Assembly (NCBI RefSeq): GCF_004210375.1
Contig: NC_134833.1
Span: 144,638,127 to 144,702,126, forward strand
Origin: Tachypleus tridentatus
Taxonomy: Eukaryota; Arthropoda; Merostomata; Xiphosura; Limulidae
Length of the DNA stretch: 64,000 nucleotides
Direction of reading: 5' to 3'
A model generated the notes under the pieces. The model saw nothing but the letters and a program-made list of their open reading frames with translations. It ran no database searches and was not told where the DNA came from. Shown here piece by piece: positions 10,111 through 22,465 of the stretch. Made by a program: the position numbers and the translations under genes. How positions within the stretch are numbered: the first letter of the stretch is position 1; each line of letters starts with the position of its first letter.

Positions 10111-11300
10111 TTTTTAAAACGCTTGCGCCCACGAAAGACAGAAGAAGTATTGGATTAGATTCACTACCAAATTTTTTTTTTCTATCATCAGTTCCAAAGT
10201 CGTCTGGGACAAGGTTTGGAGGGTCAGTGGGGGAATGCTTCCCATTCACTTTCGACCCTCCTCTCAAATGGCCAGGAAGTTACTTGTATACAAGATATAG
10301 CTTATACCCTTGAAGAATGTGTTTTTCACCTTATAAAGCACTACTGTATCTTTCCCTATCCTCTTTGTTATCACGTTATGGGATGTGAGACCACCACTTT
10401 CTTTCGAAGATAGTTCTTATATTTATAATCGGCCATTTATGCGGTGAAACTTCTAATGGCTATGCATCAGTCTGGCGGTACGCCAGGCAAATCTGATGAT
10501 ATTCATTAAAAGATGTTGTACCATCTGTTTCCTGCTCTTCTTCTGATAGTTTTAAAGTAAATTTGGCAATAGGTTTCTCTGCTTTACCCACCACGAGTAT
10601 CGAAATCTGGTTTTTAGCGGTGTGGGTCTGCAGACATACCTCTGTGCCATTGGAGAAACACTAATTAGGGAATGGATAGATGTTCCATTCTCAAAATCCA
10701 TCATATTCTCAAATGATCAAAGTTGTACTATCTGTCCAGGGTTTATGGTTGAGCTATGGGACTGCGCCTTTAAGATGGTGGGCCTTAAGCATCATCTGAG
10801 GCTTCAGCTCTGCATGGAGGCTTTCCACATTTCGATAATCCAGAGTTTGTATGCTGAGTCCTGAGAACTTCCTTTTCACTTCAGACATTTACAACTTTCC
10901 TTGCTATGTAATATAAAACTTTTATACTTATCATGATGTCTCACCTGGAGTTGTGTCTTTAATCCTTGGCGAACTGTGCTTTTTGGGAATAGTTAGTCTA
11001 CTATTTGTTCTTTTTACCTTCATATCCAGGGATTGCTAACTGATCTGGTCTGCCATTGGATGATGCTGTTAAGTCCAATTATCAGCTTATTCCACCATGA
11101 CTTATTACCATCCCCACTTGTGACCTTTATTTATGTCATCTGAGTAGGACGGATACTCCTGATAGGAATTATAATCTTTATTTGCTGAACACTATCAAAG
11201 AATTCTTCCATATCCATTTCAACAGATGATTAAAATCGGATGTCTTTTTCAGGTTACTGTTCAAATTCAAAATTTCTAGTTCAGTGAGTGTTTTCTTCAT
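10111..11300. repeat. Unclassified 1.2-kb repeat block
   Basis: It is colinear with 61480-62615 at high similarity. It embeds the inverted head of a type-C SINE. Its fairly even base composition suggests a former transposon, perhaps non-LTR 3' sequence. No frame is conserved and I cannot classify it. Confidence 0.6.
10581..10654 (-). mobile_element. SINE-C head fragment
   Basis: On the minus strand it reads as the tRNA-like head: CAATGGCACAGAGGTATGTC, then a GGTTT...CGATAC-like B box and CCACG. The 3' module is absent. The same truncated piece lies at 61946-62017 in the duplicated block. Confidence 0.65.
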
Positions 11301-11325
11301 AAACAAGTCTCCTTTTGATGAGTTA

Positions 11326-11407
11326 GCGGCTACGCTACAGACTTAGGGTTTGATTTTCTGCAGTGGACAGAGCGCACATAATCCATTCTGTTGCTTAATA
11401 GTAAATA
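11326..11407 (+). mobile_element. SINE-C, degraded
   Basis: It retains CTACAGACTTAGGGTTTGAT, GTGGACAGAGC and a tail close to the family form (CATTCTGTTGCTTAATA). The 5' start is unclear. Confidence 0.55.
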
Positions 11408-11625
11408 AAAAATTGTTCTTAATAATGTCCAGATACTGGAACAGAGCTACAGTTAAACGGAATTAGTTATTGAGTTTAATACAACAAAAGATATATTATT
11501 TTGGATAAACCAGAACATAAAAATACCTTATTTAATTAGTGTGACAGAGAGGGTTATTTTCAATCTTGTTGGGCACATTTTTAGCTTGTTATAAATAACA
11601 TAGTTGCTGTTTTTTAAAAGATTAA
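11408..11625. other. No feature seen
   Basis: AT-rich sequence without a recognisable gene or repeat, ending in the target duplication of the next SINE. Confidence 0.5.
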
Positions 11626-11880
11626 GCCCAGCATTGCCAGGTGGTTAGAGCGCTCCACTCTGTGGATCAGGAGTACAAATTTCCTTGATACCAAACATAC
11701 TCGCCCTTACATCCGTTGGGATTATAAGTGACGGTCAAATCCTGTATGTTGGTAAAAAAGTAACTCAAGAGTTGGCAGTGAGTGGAGATGATTAACTCTC
11801 TTCCCTCTAGTCTTACATTGCTAAATTATGGACGAGTGGCGCACTCGTGTAGCTTTGCGAGAAATTCCAATAAAAAAAAC
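11626..11880 (+). mobile_element. SINE-A, full-length but diverged
   Basis: The head GCCCAGCATTGCCAGGTGG is followed by the middle (GGCAGTGAGTGGAGATGATT) and the tail GTAGCTTTGCGAGAAATTCC. AAAAGATT occurs on both sides (about 11616-11624 and 11885-11893), consistent with a target duplication. Confidence 0.85.
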
Positions 11881-11893
11881 CTTCAAAAGATTG

Positions 11894-12450
11894 AACCCAA
11901 TCTTTTTTTTTCTACTAAACATTTCACTATGCAAACCGCAGGTATCAAAACCCCATTTTTGGCTTCAGTTTGCCGATATGGTCAGTTTTAGTTTTTTTGT
12001 CATATTTTAAGCTTATTAGAAAAACATAAAGTTTCCGTGTTTTAAAAGATTAAGACCTACACTTTATGTAGTTTTATAAAAGATGAAAGTTTCTTGATCA
12101 TTACACATTAAACTTTGTCAATTTAAATGTGTTTAAAAAACAAAATTAAAATCTTTTAGCACAAAATAACAAGAATTTAATGATATAAAGAACGTATGAA
12201 TTATTAACTTTAATAAAATTCATGTATGTTCAACAGTATTTGTGTCGTGTTCATCCTGTGGTAGAGCTCCGAGTTTCGAAGTTCGTAAACATTGATTGAA
12301 TCTCTGTGATACCATAAACTATACATCGAATGGTTAAGCTGTAAGTGTGTAATAAAAGTGAAAGTAAATCCTTTAGTGTGCGTGTTGTAGGGTTATGTTT
12401 TTTCTTTCTTTTTATTCTGAAGTTGAAAATTAGGGACACAGTAGATAGCC
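11894..12450. other. No gene seen
   Basis: AT-rich sequence. The overlapping short open frames on both strands at 12251-12527 have no recognisable domain and their surroundings are duplicated flank DNA. Confidence 0.5.
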
Positions 12451-12454
12451 TTAT

Positions 12455-14656
12455 TGACTTTGTCATAAAAACAAAATATAAAAGAAATAATTATATTATG
12501 TGCATTTACCAGTATACTGTGTTCTAGTGGTGGATTGAAGGTAGGTGTTCCAAAAACGTTTTCTTAGACTTAATTTAAGTACTGAATTTTTATTTTAAGG
12601 ATATGACGACGATATACGCTGGTTTATTCGTTGCAAAAAATTAAAATAATGAATATTTATCAATTCTCTCGTCAGTTTCAAGTCACTAATGTATGCGCCA
12701 CACAGGTATCTTTCTTTCTGGCACGTGTTCAACCTACAGCACAACTGTTTTGTGTTGTTTCAGATATTCGTATAAGTTAATTAGATTAATAGTCACGCCC
12801 AAAAAAAAAACAAAAATAAAAAAAAGAATGTGACATTGTATTGCACAGTTTACAACTGCTCTTTCCAAGTTATACACGTACAGTAACAATATTCACCTCA
12901 GCAACACGAGAGTTAGACAGAGCACAGTTTCTTTTCACAAAATAGTCATAATTTTTCCGTTACCATACACTGTGACATTCAGCTCTGAATCAGGTTAGTT
13001 TCGATGTTTATGCATTTTACTTTATTTATATATATATTTGACTCTTCTTAATGTTGACCCAGTCGATTGAAGTAAGGTTAGGGAAAAAACAGTTTCAGTA
13101 CAGTCTATACTTCGTAATTAAAGACCATAGTAAAGGGAACAAACTGTCAAAAGCCTTGTGACGACACATTCGTGCATCCTTAAAGGTCTTACGTTATCTT
13201 CTGCCAAAAATAAAACTTAAAGAAAAAAACACAACCAAACATATCAGTCAATAATCTAGTTTATCTAATATCAGACTTCAGATAGTTTGTTCAGTTCACT
13301 GTGGTTCTATTTTTCAATATTTGTAACAATGATAATATGTTCTTCTTATTATTATTATATCTTGTGATGTACAGTTATTAATCGAGAAATTTGATAACAT
13401 ACTATGGTGGTTAGAGTTGAGAGTTGTCGAAAGTACATACGTTTCTGTTTAAACGAGAAAATTCATTATTAGCTAAGTTTACAGATCTGAATTATTAGTT
13501 TGTTTAAATTGAAAGCCCTGCAGATGGCGAGGTGTTTACGGAGGGTGTATCTTGTTTTTCATTGTCCGTTCTTTAATTGCAAAACATAAAATTATTACTT
13601 GTCTCTGTAAATCACTTGACAACCTTCAGCGTTAAATAATTATCGTAACATTTGGTAACTTATTTTGATAGCACAGAACTTTGATAATATTAAATTTGTT
13701 AATACTAGGACTTCAAAAGCAGAATAGAGAGGTTTGGTTCTTGTTTCTCGATATCATAATAACATATATAACCTGGTAGATCACGTGGTTCAGAAGTAAT
13801 TAATGTAGTTTTAAAAACCTTTATAAATATTTTATGCAGCTAGTTTTTTTATCCGAAATAACAATTTTCAAAGTAAACAAAAGTAAAGAAATCATCTTTT
13901 TAAATATCTGAAATATTCTTTTCATAATTTATTTCAGATAGAGAATTATCCACCATCTCTGTAACCAATAAAATTTAATTTAAAAGAGAAATTCTGTTAA
14001 ACCTGAGTGACAAATACAGCTGATCCAGCTTCTTACGTAATGAAACACTCCATCTTTCTTTATAGCTCGTATATTTTTCCAATATAATTATTATTATATC
14101 AATGAATTTTTAACTTGGTGTATTGGTTTAGAACAATTTTAAATATCCTAAACTGGACAAACATCTGAATATATTTTAGGAATTATGTCCAATAACATTA
14201 CTAATGGATAAATGCAATTTAACATTTACGAACTTGTGATTTAAGTTACGTTAATCTGATCAAACTATTATAACAATCATTAATTTGTACGTAACCTTTT
14301 TAGTTTAATTTTTTTTAACTTTATCTTGGTCGGAAATTATTATTTAAAATACAATATCCTTGTTTAAAACACATGTACAGATGTACCAAGAGATAATTTT
14401 ATATTAAAATAATAAACTTACAAAACAGACCAATCATCAATACCAAGATTTATTTACGACATATTTCCTATTACACATATGGAAGACCGTTTCATATTTG
14501 TCCATAGAAAGGAATTAGGATGAAACCGTGAATAAGTCGTTTTCAATTCTTCAGAAATATTTACTAACAACAAAATCTGAGAAGTTAATACAAAGAGACA
14601 CAAATTAATAGTTTAATTTTTATTCGCAGCATCTTTCTCGACATCTAACTGTAAAC
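12455..14656 (+). repeat. Upstream region of transporter copy 2
   Basis: This 2.2-kb upstream cassette is homologous, inverted, to 24668-26760 upstream of the intact gene, to 34380-35445 (-) and 39895-40620 (-), and in direct orientation to 31545-32255 and 56950-58250. It should contain the promoter and any 5' exon, but I cannot place either. The best-conserved parts are 12660-13150 and 13700-14400. Confidence 0.75.
14618..14629 (+). promoter_or_regulatory. Conserved 3' splice acceptor before coding exon
   Basis: TTTTATTCGCAG lies 27 bases upstream of the ATG of copy 2. The same sequence, equally spaced, is upstream of the intact gene, and copy 4 has a TTTTATTAG variant. The frame from the AG to the ATG is open in all three, so the exon may be entered by splicing in phase 0. 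Confidence 0.6.
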
Positions 14657-15579
14657 ATGAAAACTTCTGACCAGACATTCAGTTTTAAGAAGTTGAAGAA
14701 TGTTCCTGGAATTGGAATTATTTTCGGAATGACATCAGGATTCACGTATTCTCTGGCGATCCTGAATTTGAAGCTGGTGTCAGAAATTAGTCCGGCCCAG
14801 TTTCTGGTAACTCAAGCTCTTATCCAATGGGGAATTTATAATGTTTTTATTATTTATTCGAAAGCCAATTACTTCTGAGAGAAAGGAGAAGGAACTATTT
14901 TGTTTTTTAGAGCTTTATTTGATGGAATAGTTAAAGCCCTAATGAAAAACTGTATTCATTGGCTCCCTCTTGCGGATACTTCCACAATCTATTCCTTTTC
15001 TCTAGTGTTCATTAGTTTGCTTGCTCACACGGTTTTGAGAGAACCTTGTGGGGCTTTAATGTATTCGTCTTAATGCTGACGATGACGGGCATTGTTTTAA
15101 TTATCAGATCAAAGTTTATCGTAGGAACCTTTCAAGATATTCATGACGTGGGTAATCGGTGGAAAGGAAATACAGCTGGATTTTTTACGTGTCTATTGAA
15201 AGCTTGTTCCTATAAAATGGCCCGTAAACTTCAAAAACTACCACCTCAAGTTGTGGTTGCCATTATGTCTACATTTAGTCTTGTTATGGGAATCTTTCTA
15301 CTGTTTTTGTTCGAAGAAATTCAAATGTCATCTTGTGGTAAAAGCAGTATTCTTGCTGCGAATTCTGGCATCATTATGACTCTAAAACAACTTCTCACCA
15401 CAATAGCCTTACAAGTGGAAAATGCTGGACCAGTGTCTGTTGCTGAAACTATAAATATAATTACAGCCTTTTTGTTCGATATTTTCATATTAAATACCAT
15501 CGCCACCTGGTACAGCATTTTTGGCGCTGTTTTAATTTTTGTTGGTGATTTTTTAACAACATTAAGAGAAGTGCATTAG
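14657..15579 (+). pseudogene. SLC35G-like transporter pseudogene, copy 2
   Basis: It is full length in DNA and alignable end to end with the intact gene at 23744. It starts MKTSDQTFSFKKLKNVPGIG and ends in LTTLREVH. There are two lesions. TGA at 14876-14878 replaces the GGA glycine codon after YSKANYF. One base is missing at about 15050-15058 (after the LREPCG codons), where the intact gene reads AGGGCTTACAATG. The C-terminal open frame from 15046 is therefore the downstream two-thirds in another frame, not a separate gene. Many substitutions are conservative, so inactivation looks recent relative to copies 1 and 4. Confidence 0.9.
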
Positions 15580-15790
15580 TTCTTAATATTTTAACATAGC
15601 AATTTACTTCATGCTGTTATTAATATTATTTGGTTTCTATTATTTTTTGCATAATAATAACTTTTTCACTATTTTATTATTATTATTTCAAAGCTTTCGA
15701 TAACCGATGCTCGTAATGTAGTTCACAATAAATAGTTTTAACATTGATGCTTGAAGCTAAGTTTATTACTTTCGATAGTTAATAATTATA
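15580..15790 (+). repeat. 3' UTR-like flank of copy 2 with poly(A) signal
   Basis: It is homologous to the reverse complement of 23560-23743 after the intact gene. AATAAA at 15727-15732 corresponds to the AATAAA at 23599-23594. Copies 1 and 4 have GAGAAA at this place. Confidence 0.7.
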
Positions 15791-16892
15791 CCACTGATGA
15801 TAGTGGGTAGGAGCTTGAGTTCCACTACTAGTTTTCCATTGATGGTGACATACATATCCAAGTGTTGAGTTTGTTGTTTCACTTTGATGAACGTGGTTAT
15901 TAGAGATCTGTTTCTGACCTCAAGATAAACTTTCTATGTTTTAATGAGACATTCTCGTTTTTTTTTCACGAAACTTCCATGTGTTTATTTGTGCTTCATT
16001 TGTTTGTATCTAGAAATTTACAGTAAATAAAAAGAAATTACAGAAGAAGGAAAAACTTTCGTACTGTTAATTCTTTTAACGTTAGAAATGGTTTAAACAA
16101 AAAGTAAACAACATTATATTTGAAACATGTGTACGTTCATTTGCTTACAATTTTATAAAGTTTTATATGAGTTTCGATAACCGTGGTTGTCAGAGCACAG
16201 GTAGCTCATTAGTTCGTGATGTGCGAACAAACATACAAAAGTGTGCTAGATCGTAAATACTGAAATGTTTGAAAAATGTAGTTTGTTTTTAAGATGTCCC
16301 TTTTAGTCAACTACTCATTGTTTTCGATATTAATTTAAATCCATTATATTAACTAATAACTCACATTGTATTTGTCGTCCAAAATATATTTCTTTCGAGT
16401 TTTAAATCATAACATTATTTGTAACTGATCGTGTGGATAAGGTTATCGAAAGTATTCCAAACTTTTTCATCAACATTCTCTGTGTACTTATGTTGTAACG
16501 TACGTTCTGATTAAGAAGTATTTAAAAATAAAAAGAGAGTACTAATTTTAAAAGCAAAACTCTTCTGTTTCAATCGTTGTCATCACTTGAGGATGATTCC
16601 ATTGTGCTGAACAAAATATTTTCTTAAAATCACCAAGTTTAATTCACTTACATGTAATCTTAATTCAGTTGTATTTTAAACCTCGGACCATACATTCAGA
16701 GAAAAATGAAGAGAGCTAATGAAGTAAAATAATGACTTTTGAAGGTCCCTAAACAACCATATAGGTGTCGCTTTTCTTTATTCTACCCGACATATTTTAA
16801 CTTATTCTGTTATCGTTTTGTTCTAATTTTAGATGTGAATTTTACAGCTTACAAAACATACAAATTAATGGCTCACAATATATGTTTTACGT
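15791..16892. other. No gene seen
   Basis: AT-rich sequence with no recognisable coding frame. The part at 16380-16430 is related to 2347-2400. The frame at 16739-16942 runs into a SINE. Confidence 0.5.
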
Positions 16893-17050
16893 TTGGGCGA
16901 CTCTTTTACCAACAAATAGTGGGAATGACCGTCACACTATAACTTCCCCACGGCTGAAAGGGCGAGCATGTTTGGTACGACGGTGGATTCAAACCCACGT
17001 ACCTCAAAGTACGAGTTGAACGCCTTAGCCCAACTGACCATACTGGCTCT
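16893..17050 (-). mobile_element. SINE-A, 3'-truncated
   Basis: On the minus strand the tRNA-like head and first half are present (AAACATGCTCGCCCTTTCAG, GTCATTCCCACTAT). The GCGAAATT tail is missing. Two short open frames crossing it are artefacts. Confidence 0.8.
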
Positions 17051-17189
17051 ATTTTTTAATGACGATTCTTATCTAAAACTAAAAAAATATTTTCTTAAAA
17101 TCATTGAACCAGTTGTTGTGGACAACGAATTGAGTTGGCTTTCTATTACACTCAATTTTCCACCTTTTTAGAACAAACATGATTTCAAT

Positions 17190-17460
17190 AATTATGAGTT
17201 TTTAAATTATGCAAACACGATTTGAACAAAATTAAGCTTTTAAACTTTGTAGATATGGTATAAATAAGAAATAGTTTTCAATTTTTGAAACCATAGTGTC
17301 AGTAACACTCATATTTAAACTTTGCATATTTGATTTTACTAACACTCAGGTTTCAAACTGTGCACAGTAAGTATAGTATAAATAATAACCAGTTTTTAAA
17401 CTTTGGAGACATGTTAGGCTTATTATAGTAAAATCAGGCTTTAAAAACGTATAGCTCAGT
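17190..17460 (+). repeat. Diverged tandem repeat in 3' flank of copy 2
   Basis: Roughly 60-75 bp units recur with the phrases ACTAACACTCAGGTTT, AAACTTTG and AGTATAAATAA. The reverse complement of 22900-23110, downstream of the intact gene, has the same phrases. It therefore belongs to the duplicated cassette. Confidence 0.6.
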
Positions 17461-17799
17461 GCAACAAAGAATTACGTTGCTTTATGGTCACTTAACACAC
17501 AAAAACTAGTAAAATAGTAAAATACAAAATTGCAAAAACGAAAGAGGATTCCAAACATATACTTAAGGTTCAATATGTTGTAATGTTCCAAGATAGAATT
17601 TCGGTAGGCATTGTAATTTTACATAGTGTTTCTTCACGCTGTAAATATTGTTCGAACTTTATCCTTGAAAAACAATTACACTTAAGCTGTGTATTAGTGT
17701 TTTCTGGGTGTATATTTTGTATTTGTGAAATATATATATATATAAATATTTAAAACTTTGCCCTTAATATTCACATACGATCAAGATTTTTCTGAAATC
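17461..17799. other. No feature seen
   Basis: AT-rich DNA with a short (AT)n run near 17725-17742. No gene or known repeat is recognised. Confidence 0.5.
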
Positions 17800-19430
17800 A
17801 TAAAATAAAGTTTATTGAGGACAAAATACCTGTTAATTCATCTTGGCTGTTCCATCCTCTAAACCAAATTTCAAAATATGAAAAATGTAAATCCAGTTCT
17901 CATCATTGATGCATCTATCAAGATTTTTTTGAAACTCACTGATATTTATTCTCTCAACAACATACGAAAAAATCCATTCCATTTAATCCTATTTAAAAAA
18001 TAAAATTTTCGGATCTGAGAACAGCTTCCTCTTTTCTTATATTGATATTTATGTCTCCAATATAAATAATTCTCGATGTTAAGTATGACAGATGTTGATG
18101 AATCAATATTACAGATTTCTTTTAAAATTTTAAACACATCAGTCAGATCTCCTCTAGTTTTTCTTTTTATCAATTTTAAGATCATAATCTCTCCTCATAT
18201 AACAACCCTTCCATCCGAGGTATCATTTTACTTACCATCCTCTGAATATGTTCAAGCATTTTAATGTCCTTCCTAGGGTAAGTAGCCTAAGACTAAAAAC
18301 ATTTCATCAAATTTGACCTAATCAGTGACCTCTACGGTCTAAATCCTATTTGTCTTATCACCACCAAGAGCACACTGCTTGAATGGCTTCAGAACTAATC
18401 AACAATTACATCAAGGTCACTTCTTTTATCACAATATTAAGGTTATTGTCAAATTATACTTATAATTAATACTATTATAGGCCCGGCATGGCTGGGTGGT
18501 TAGGACTCGTAATCTGAAAGTCGCTGGTCGTAATCTGTGGGTGCGTTATAATTTCACGGGCAATCCTATTTGTTGGTAAATAACTTGGGTGGTGATGACT
18601 CGTTGCCTTCTCTCTAGCCTTAAGCTGCAAAATTATGGATGGTTAGCGCAGATAGCTCTCTTATAGGTTTGCAAAAAATTCAAAAAGAAATAAACAAATT
18701 ATTTTTACCTACGTGCCTAATGTTACTTTTATTATGATTACAATTAATATTCCATTTATTTGCCTATCTCAATAAATGATCTAAATTGTTTTTCACACCA
18801 TCAATACCCTCTTCAAAGCTAGCAATGCCCAAAACTTTGACATCATAAACAAATTCAGGTAATATTTTTATTTCATCAACACTCCTTGTTGTTCCTCATT
18901 AAGGTAAATCAAAAACAGGAATGATTCTAAGACTAAGCCTGTGACATTCATCCAGTTTAAATAAAGACCATTCTAATAAAACTCTTTCACCCAGTCACTC
19001 TTCTGTCCAATTAGTTTACTTACACCCCATATCTAACGAAATAATATAAGCCTTTTATTTTCACCTTGTCAAATGCTCTCTGAAAATCCAGATACACCAA
19101 ATCTACAACCTTACCCTCATCCATCTGAGCAGTAACGTTTAAAAAGAATGTCTGAAAGTTTGCAACATGAGATTTTCTTTCAGTGAAAATATGTGTACTC
19201 TCTAATAACATTCTAAAATTTATAACATGTTTTATTAAATCTTTCAGCCAGTCGTTTTCTCGTACGTCTTTCTGATGTCCTGTTTCACCAACGTTCCTGG
19301 TATTCAATAATATTATATAAAAGTCTCCTTCTACCAGTCAATTCATAATTCTAATATTTGTGACGCTTTTCTTTAATTTTATTTCTCATATCCTGTGTTA
19401 GCCAACCTGGTGTGTTACTTGCGGCTGTAC
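17800..19430 (-). pseudogene. CR1-like LINE remnant (RT to 3' end)
   Basis: Read on the minus strand from 19430, the linker reads STAASNTPGWLTQDMRNKIK. The RT motif LVYLDFQRAFDKVK follows at 19100-19050. An RT-core relic (ILPEFVYDVKVLGIA, where FADD is expected) lies at about 18870-18820. The C-terminal block RGDLTDVFKILKEI is at about 18150. The order is correct for one element. Several stops break it and a type-A SINE (18481-18690) sits inside. At 19.0-19.4 kb it is very close to 33930-34375. Confidence 0.8.
18481..18690 (+). mobile_element. SINE-A with internal rearrangement
   Basis: It starts GCCCGGCATGGCTGGGTGGT and ends in a GCAAAAAATTCAAAAAG tail. The B-box region is rearranged (GTAATCTG occurs twice) and about 50 bases of the usual middle are missing. 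It is inserted in the LINE in the opposite orientation. Confidence 0.8.
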
Positions 19431-19439
19431 TTATCTTTC

Positions 19440-20450
19440 TATGAATAAAATATATAAACACGATTTAAAGAATGTAAGGCATGTTGAGCTAAACTTAGCA
19501 AGGTAAGCCCATCTGGTTGCTCTAACTCAACACAGCTGTTCTAGAATAAAAATGGTTGTGCCTGAACTGTAGAGGTTTTAAAGACAACAAACTTCTATTA
19601 ACATGCGATATGGCTTTTTGTTTTAACACGTTGTTTTGCACTTAGAAAAAAAAACATAGAAACAAGTCCAATAAACAAGATATATTTTTTTAAATTTTTC
19701 TTTGTTTCAAACACACGTATTTAATTACCACAATCTGTCTAAACACGTAACGTATCATCATCAGCTGTTAACTTTCCTTGACGCCATAAAAATGACTCAG
19801 TTTAATATTTATATGGAAAACGTTAATAATCCACAGTGAATTATAGATTATTTTAATTTTAATTATTGATAAATGAAAGTGTATAGTCTGAGAAAAAAAC
19901 ATTTCTAACAGCATCATTGTATACCATAATCTAATGTGTTATACTAGTCAACAAATTCTGACATCAATAACTAATACAAAAGGTCCAAGTCATATTTTTA
20001 TTTTATGGTACTTTTGGGAATCAGCCTGAAAATTAATAAAATTCTTTATTTGTGTGTTTTTATGGTGCAGTGATCATCATAAAAATTATTTTATTTAGGT
20101 GCTAATTAATCTTAAATCACCTAGTTAGATAAAGAGAAACTAAAGCTTGTATCCTAAATTCCCACACACAACAAACTGGTGTCATTCCATCCACGTAACA
20201 CAGGGGTATTATTAATATTTATTTATTTCGAAAAATTATTTGTTTGTGTACATTAGTGTGTTTTCTGTAAAAAATTTGTATCCATAGTAAATAAATAATA
20301 AATATGATTAAAAGTCAAATAACTTTAATTGTGTATCTGTTTTCTCACATTGCAATTTTTTGTGGAGCAATAACAATTAAAAAATTTATATATTATAAGG
20401 TTTAGAGATCATAAGGGGACCCTGAAATGTTAGTTTAGTTTTATATGAAG
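19440..20450 (-). repeat. Repeat R3, inverted copy
   Basis: It is the reverse complement of 33030-33930, with near-identical stretches such as 19480-19620. It precedes the LINE pieces at 19430-17800 in the same orientation as R3 precedes LINE pieces at 33930. 19990-20450 also matches 59690-60570. No protein is recognisable. Confidence 0.75.
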
Positions 20451-20672
20451 CACAAAAAAAGATAAACATATTATAAAAGAGCACATGATTGACAAAAAAA
20501 ACTCTAATACATGAAAAATATCCGTCTGTTCACCTGCATCATCCTAGATACGTTACATAAATCCTTCTAAAAATTATACTGTTTGAGATATATACAAAAT
20601 AACCGAAAGAGATTAATGACACTAGTGTATTGCTCTAGTCATATTTACCATAATCCAAATAAGTATCGATAA

Positions 20673-21098
20673 ATATACTAAAGTAACTGAAAACTGTTGA
20701 ACAAAAGAGAATTATTGGAAGGATGCTGGGGTGATATTTATAGGTATAATGAAACTTTAATACTGCATAATCATCACTACTTCTATTACATCAGTCCTTC
20801 AGTTATCATTAGTTCAAGTACCTCTGGTTTAGTGGAACATCCAGGGAAGGTGAGAAGAGTGTTGATAAATAAATATATACAACATGTAACAACTGAATAG
20901 AAAATTTAAATAACAGCCACTCTGAACTATCATGCGTTCATAATAGTTTGGGATTTTGAAACATCTCTAGCATAAACATTGTTATGTAGTCACATTTATT
21001 GAAATAAATAAATATTGTAAATATTTCTTTGTTAGTTATACGTGTAGTGTCACCTATATGAAACTTCTGTCAGCTCTAGTTTTGAAATCATTGATGAA
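20673..21098 (-). mobile_element. hAT-like non-autonomous element, end intact
   Basis: It is homologous to 9460-9829 and 60834-61198 but continues past the point where those are interrupted by Tc1. It ends ...CTAGTTTTGAAATCATTG, the counterpart of the hAT-like terminus seen at 37385. It represents the empty site of the Tc1 insertion. The open frame at 20697-20900 is not conserved. Confidence 0.5.
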
Positions 21099-21139
21099 AT
21101 CTGTCGAATGTTTATACATTTATTTTGTAAAAAAGCATC

Positions 21140-22465
21140 AGCCACTAGTTAAAGTTGCTTAACGCACATATAGTATAGACACAGAACTTTAAATTTAACT
21201 CTATCTAACATATATTTAACACATCTAATATATGTGTGTTCATTTTTATACTGCAACAATGTATAAAGTAGAGGAACGGCAATGAATCGTTCCAGCCTAT
21301 GAAACATATATTATTTTTCAGAATTTTTCTGAAGAGCGATTTCATGTTCTCTGCAGATGGAAATTCAACTACCGCCTATTGGCTGCTCCCAGATAATGCA
21401 TGTAGGTTATATTAAGTGATATGTCACGTATATTATTGAATCACTTTGTATGCTGCTCATCATATTTTTAGCTTCAGCTTCAGTGAAATCATCAGAATGG
21501 TTGTTTGTCTTTAACAAAAAATATTCATTGAACTCTAACTTTTCTTTCACTGATAGCAAAGACTAAAAACATTTTTCGTTTCTAGTGTTACGTATCATAT
21601 TTATCTCGGACGAGTCTCCGATTCATTATTTTAGGTATTGTGGTGACAAATATCCTGAAATTAAGTTAAATTTTATTTTAATGTAGAAATAATTAAATTT
21701 GAAGATGTAGTAATTAATGATGTCTGCCAACAATATTAATACATACAGTTTTCTTTCTTAACACATGTATATTTTAATATGTCAGTAATAACATAATTTA
21801 AAATAACTGTCTTTCCAAAGAGTTGTTAGAGATAACGATTTGATAATCAAAAATCTTACAAACTAAAAAACAAACGAGTCTTCTATGTGGTCTGGAAATG
21901 AATATTTTATCAACGGTTGACGATGAGTGAATTAATTTCGAGTTGATACCGGTACAGTTTACTTAACAGGTAAATATGAAGCTCTTTGCTGTTTTCACGT
22001 CAGATTTTCACCGCTGAAAGTATCTAATATTTTAGTAGAAATACTAACGTTTCATTATAATTCGCTAGCTTAAAAAGCTTGTTACTGTTCGAATCATATA
22101 AATGTTTCTGGTCAGTATTTGTAGTTTTCCGAGTAATAAACTTTATTCAAAATTATAGTTCCCAAGGCTTATAGTATACACACTGTAGCAAATCAACAGT
22201 ATACACGTTGCATTAGATACCACTTATAAGTTTGAGAGGAAATTTTTCAAGAAATTTCAGCTAATTTAACAATATTGCTATTTACCTACATATATACTCG
22301 AGAATCTTCTACAAATTTAGCGAACAGGAGGGAATGTCACAATACACAATATTTGAAGGATTATTATTCTATTGAAAATAAGGTCAGAATCTTTCCTATC
22401 AATTTAACTGTGTCCAACTAATTATTTTTAGTTATTTAATACTGGTGTTTGTTTTATCTTAGAAC
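21140..22465 (+). repeat. Dispersed repeat R1, copy 3
   Basis: It is homologous to 5995-7560 (direct) and 1-1725 (inverted). The match to copy 1 runs at least from AGTATAGACACAGAACTT near 21170 to TTATTTAATACTGGTGTTTG near 22445. Confidence 0.7.

Noticed and set aside
15046..15579. Separate 177-codon transporter gene
   Set aside because: It is the downstream part of pseudogene copy 2 after a 1-bp deletion; its methionine is inside the former coding sequence.
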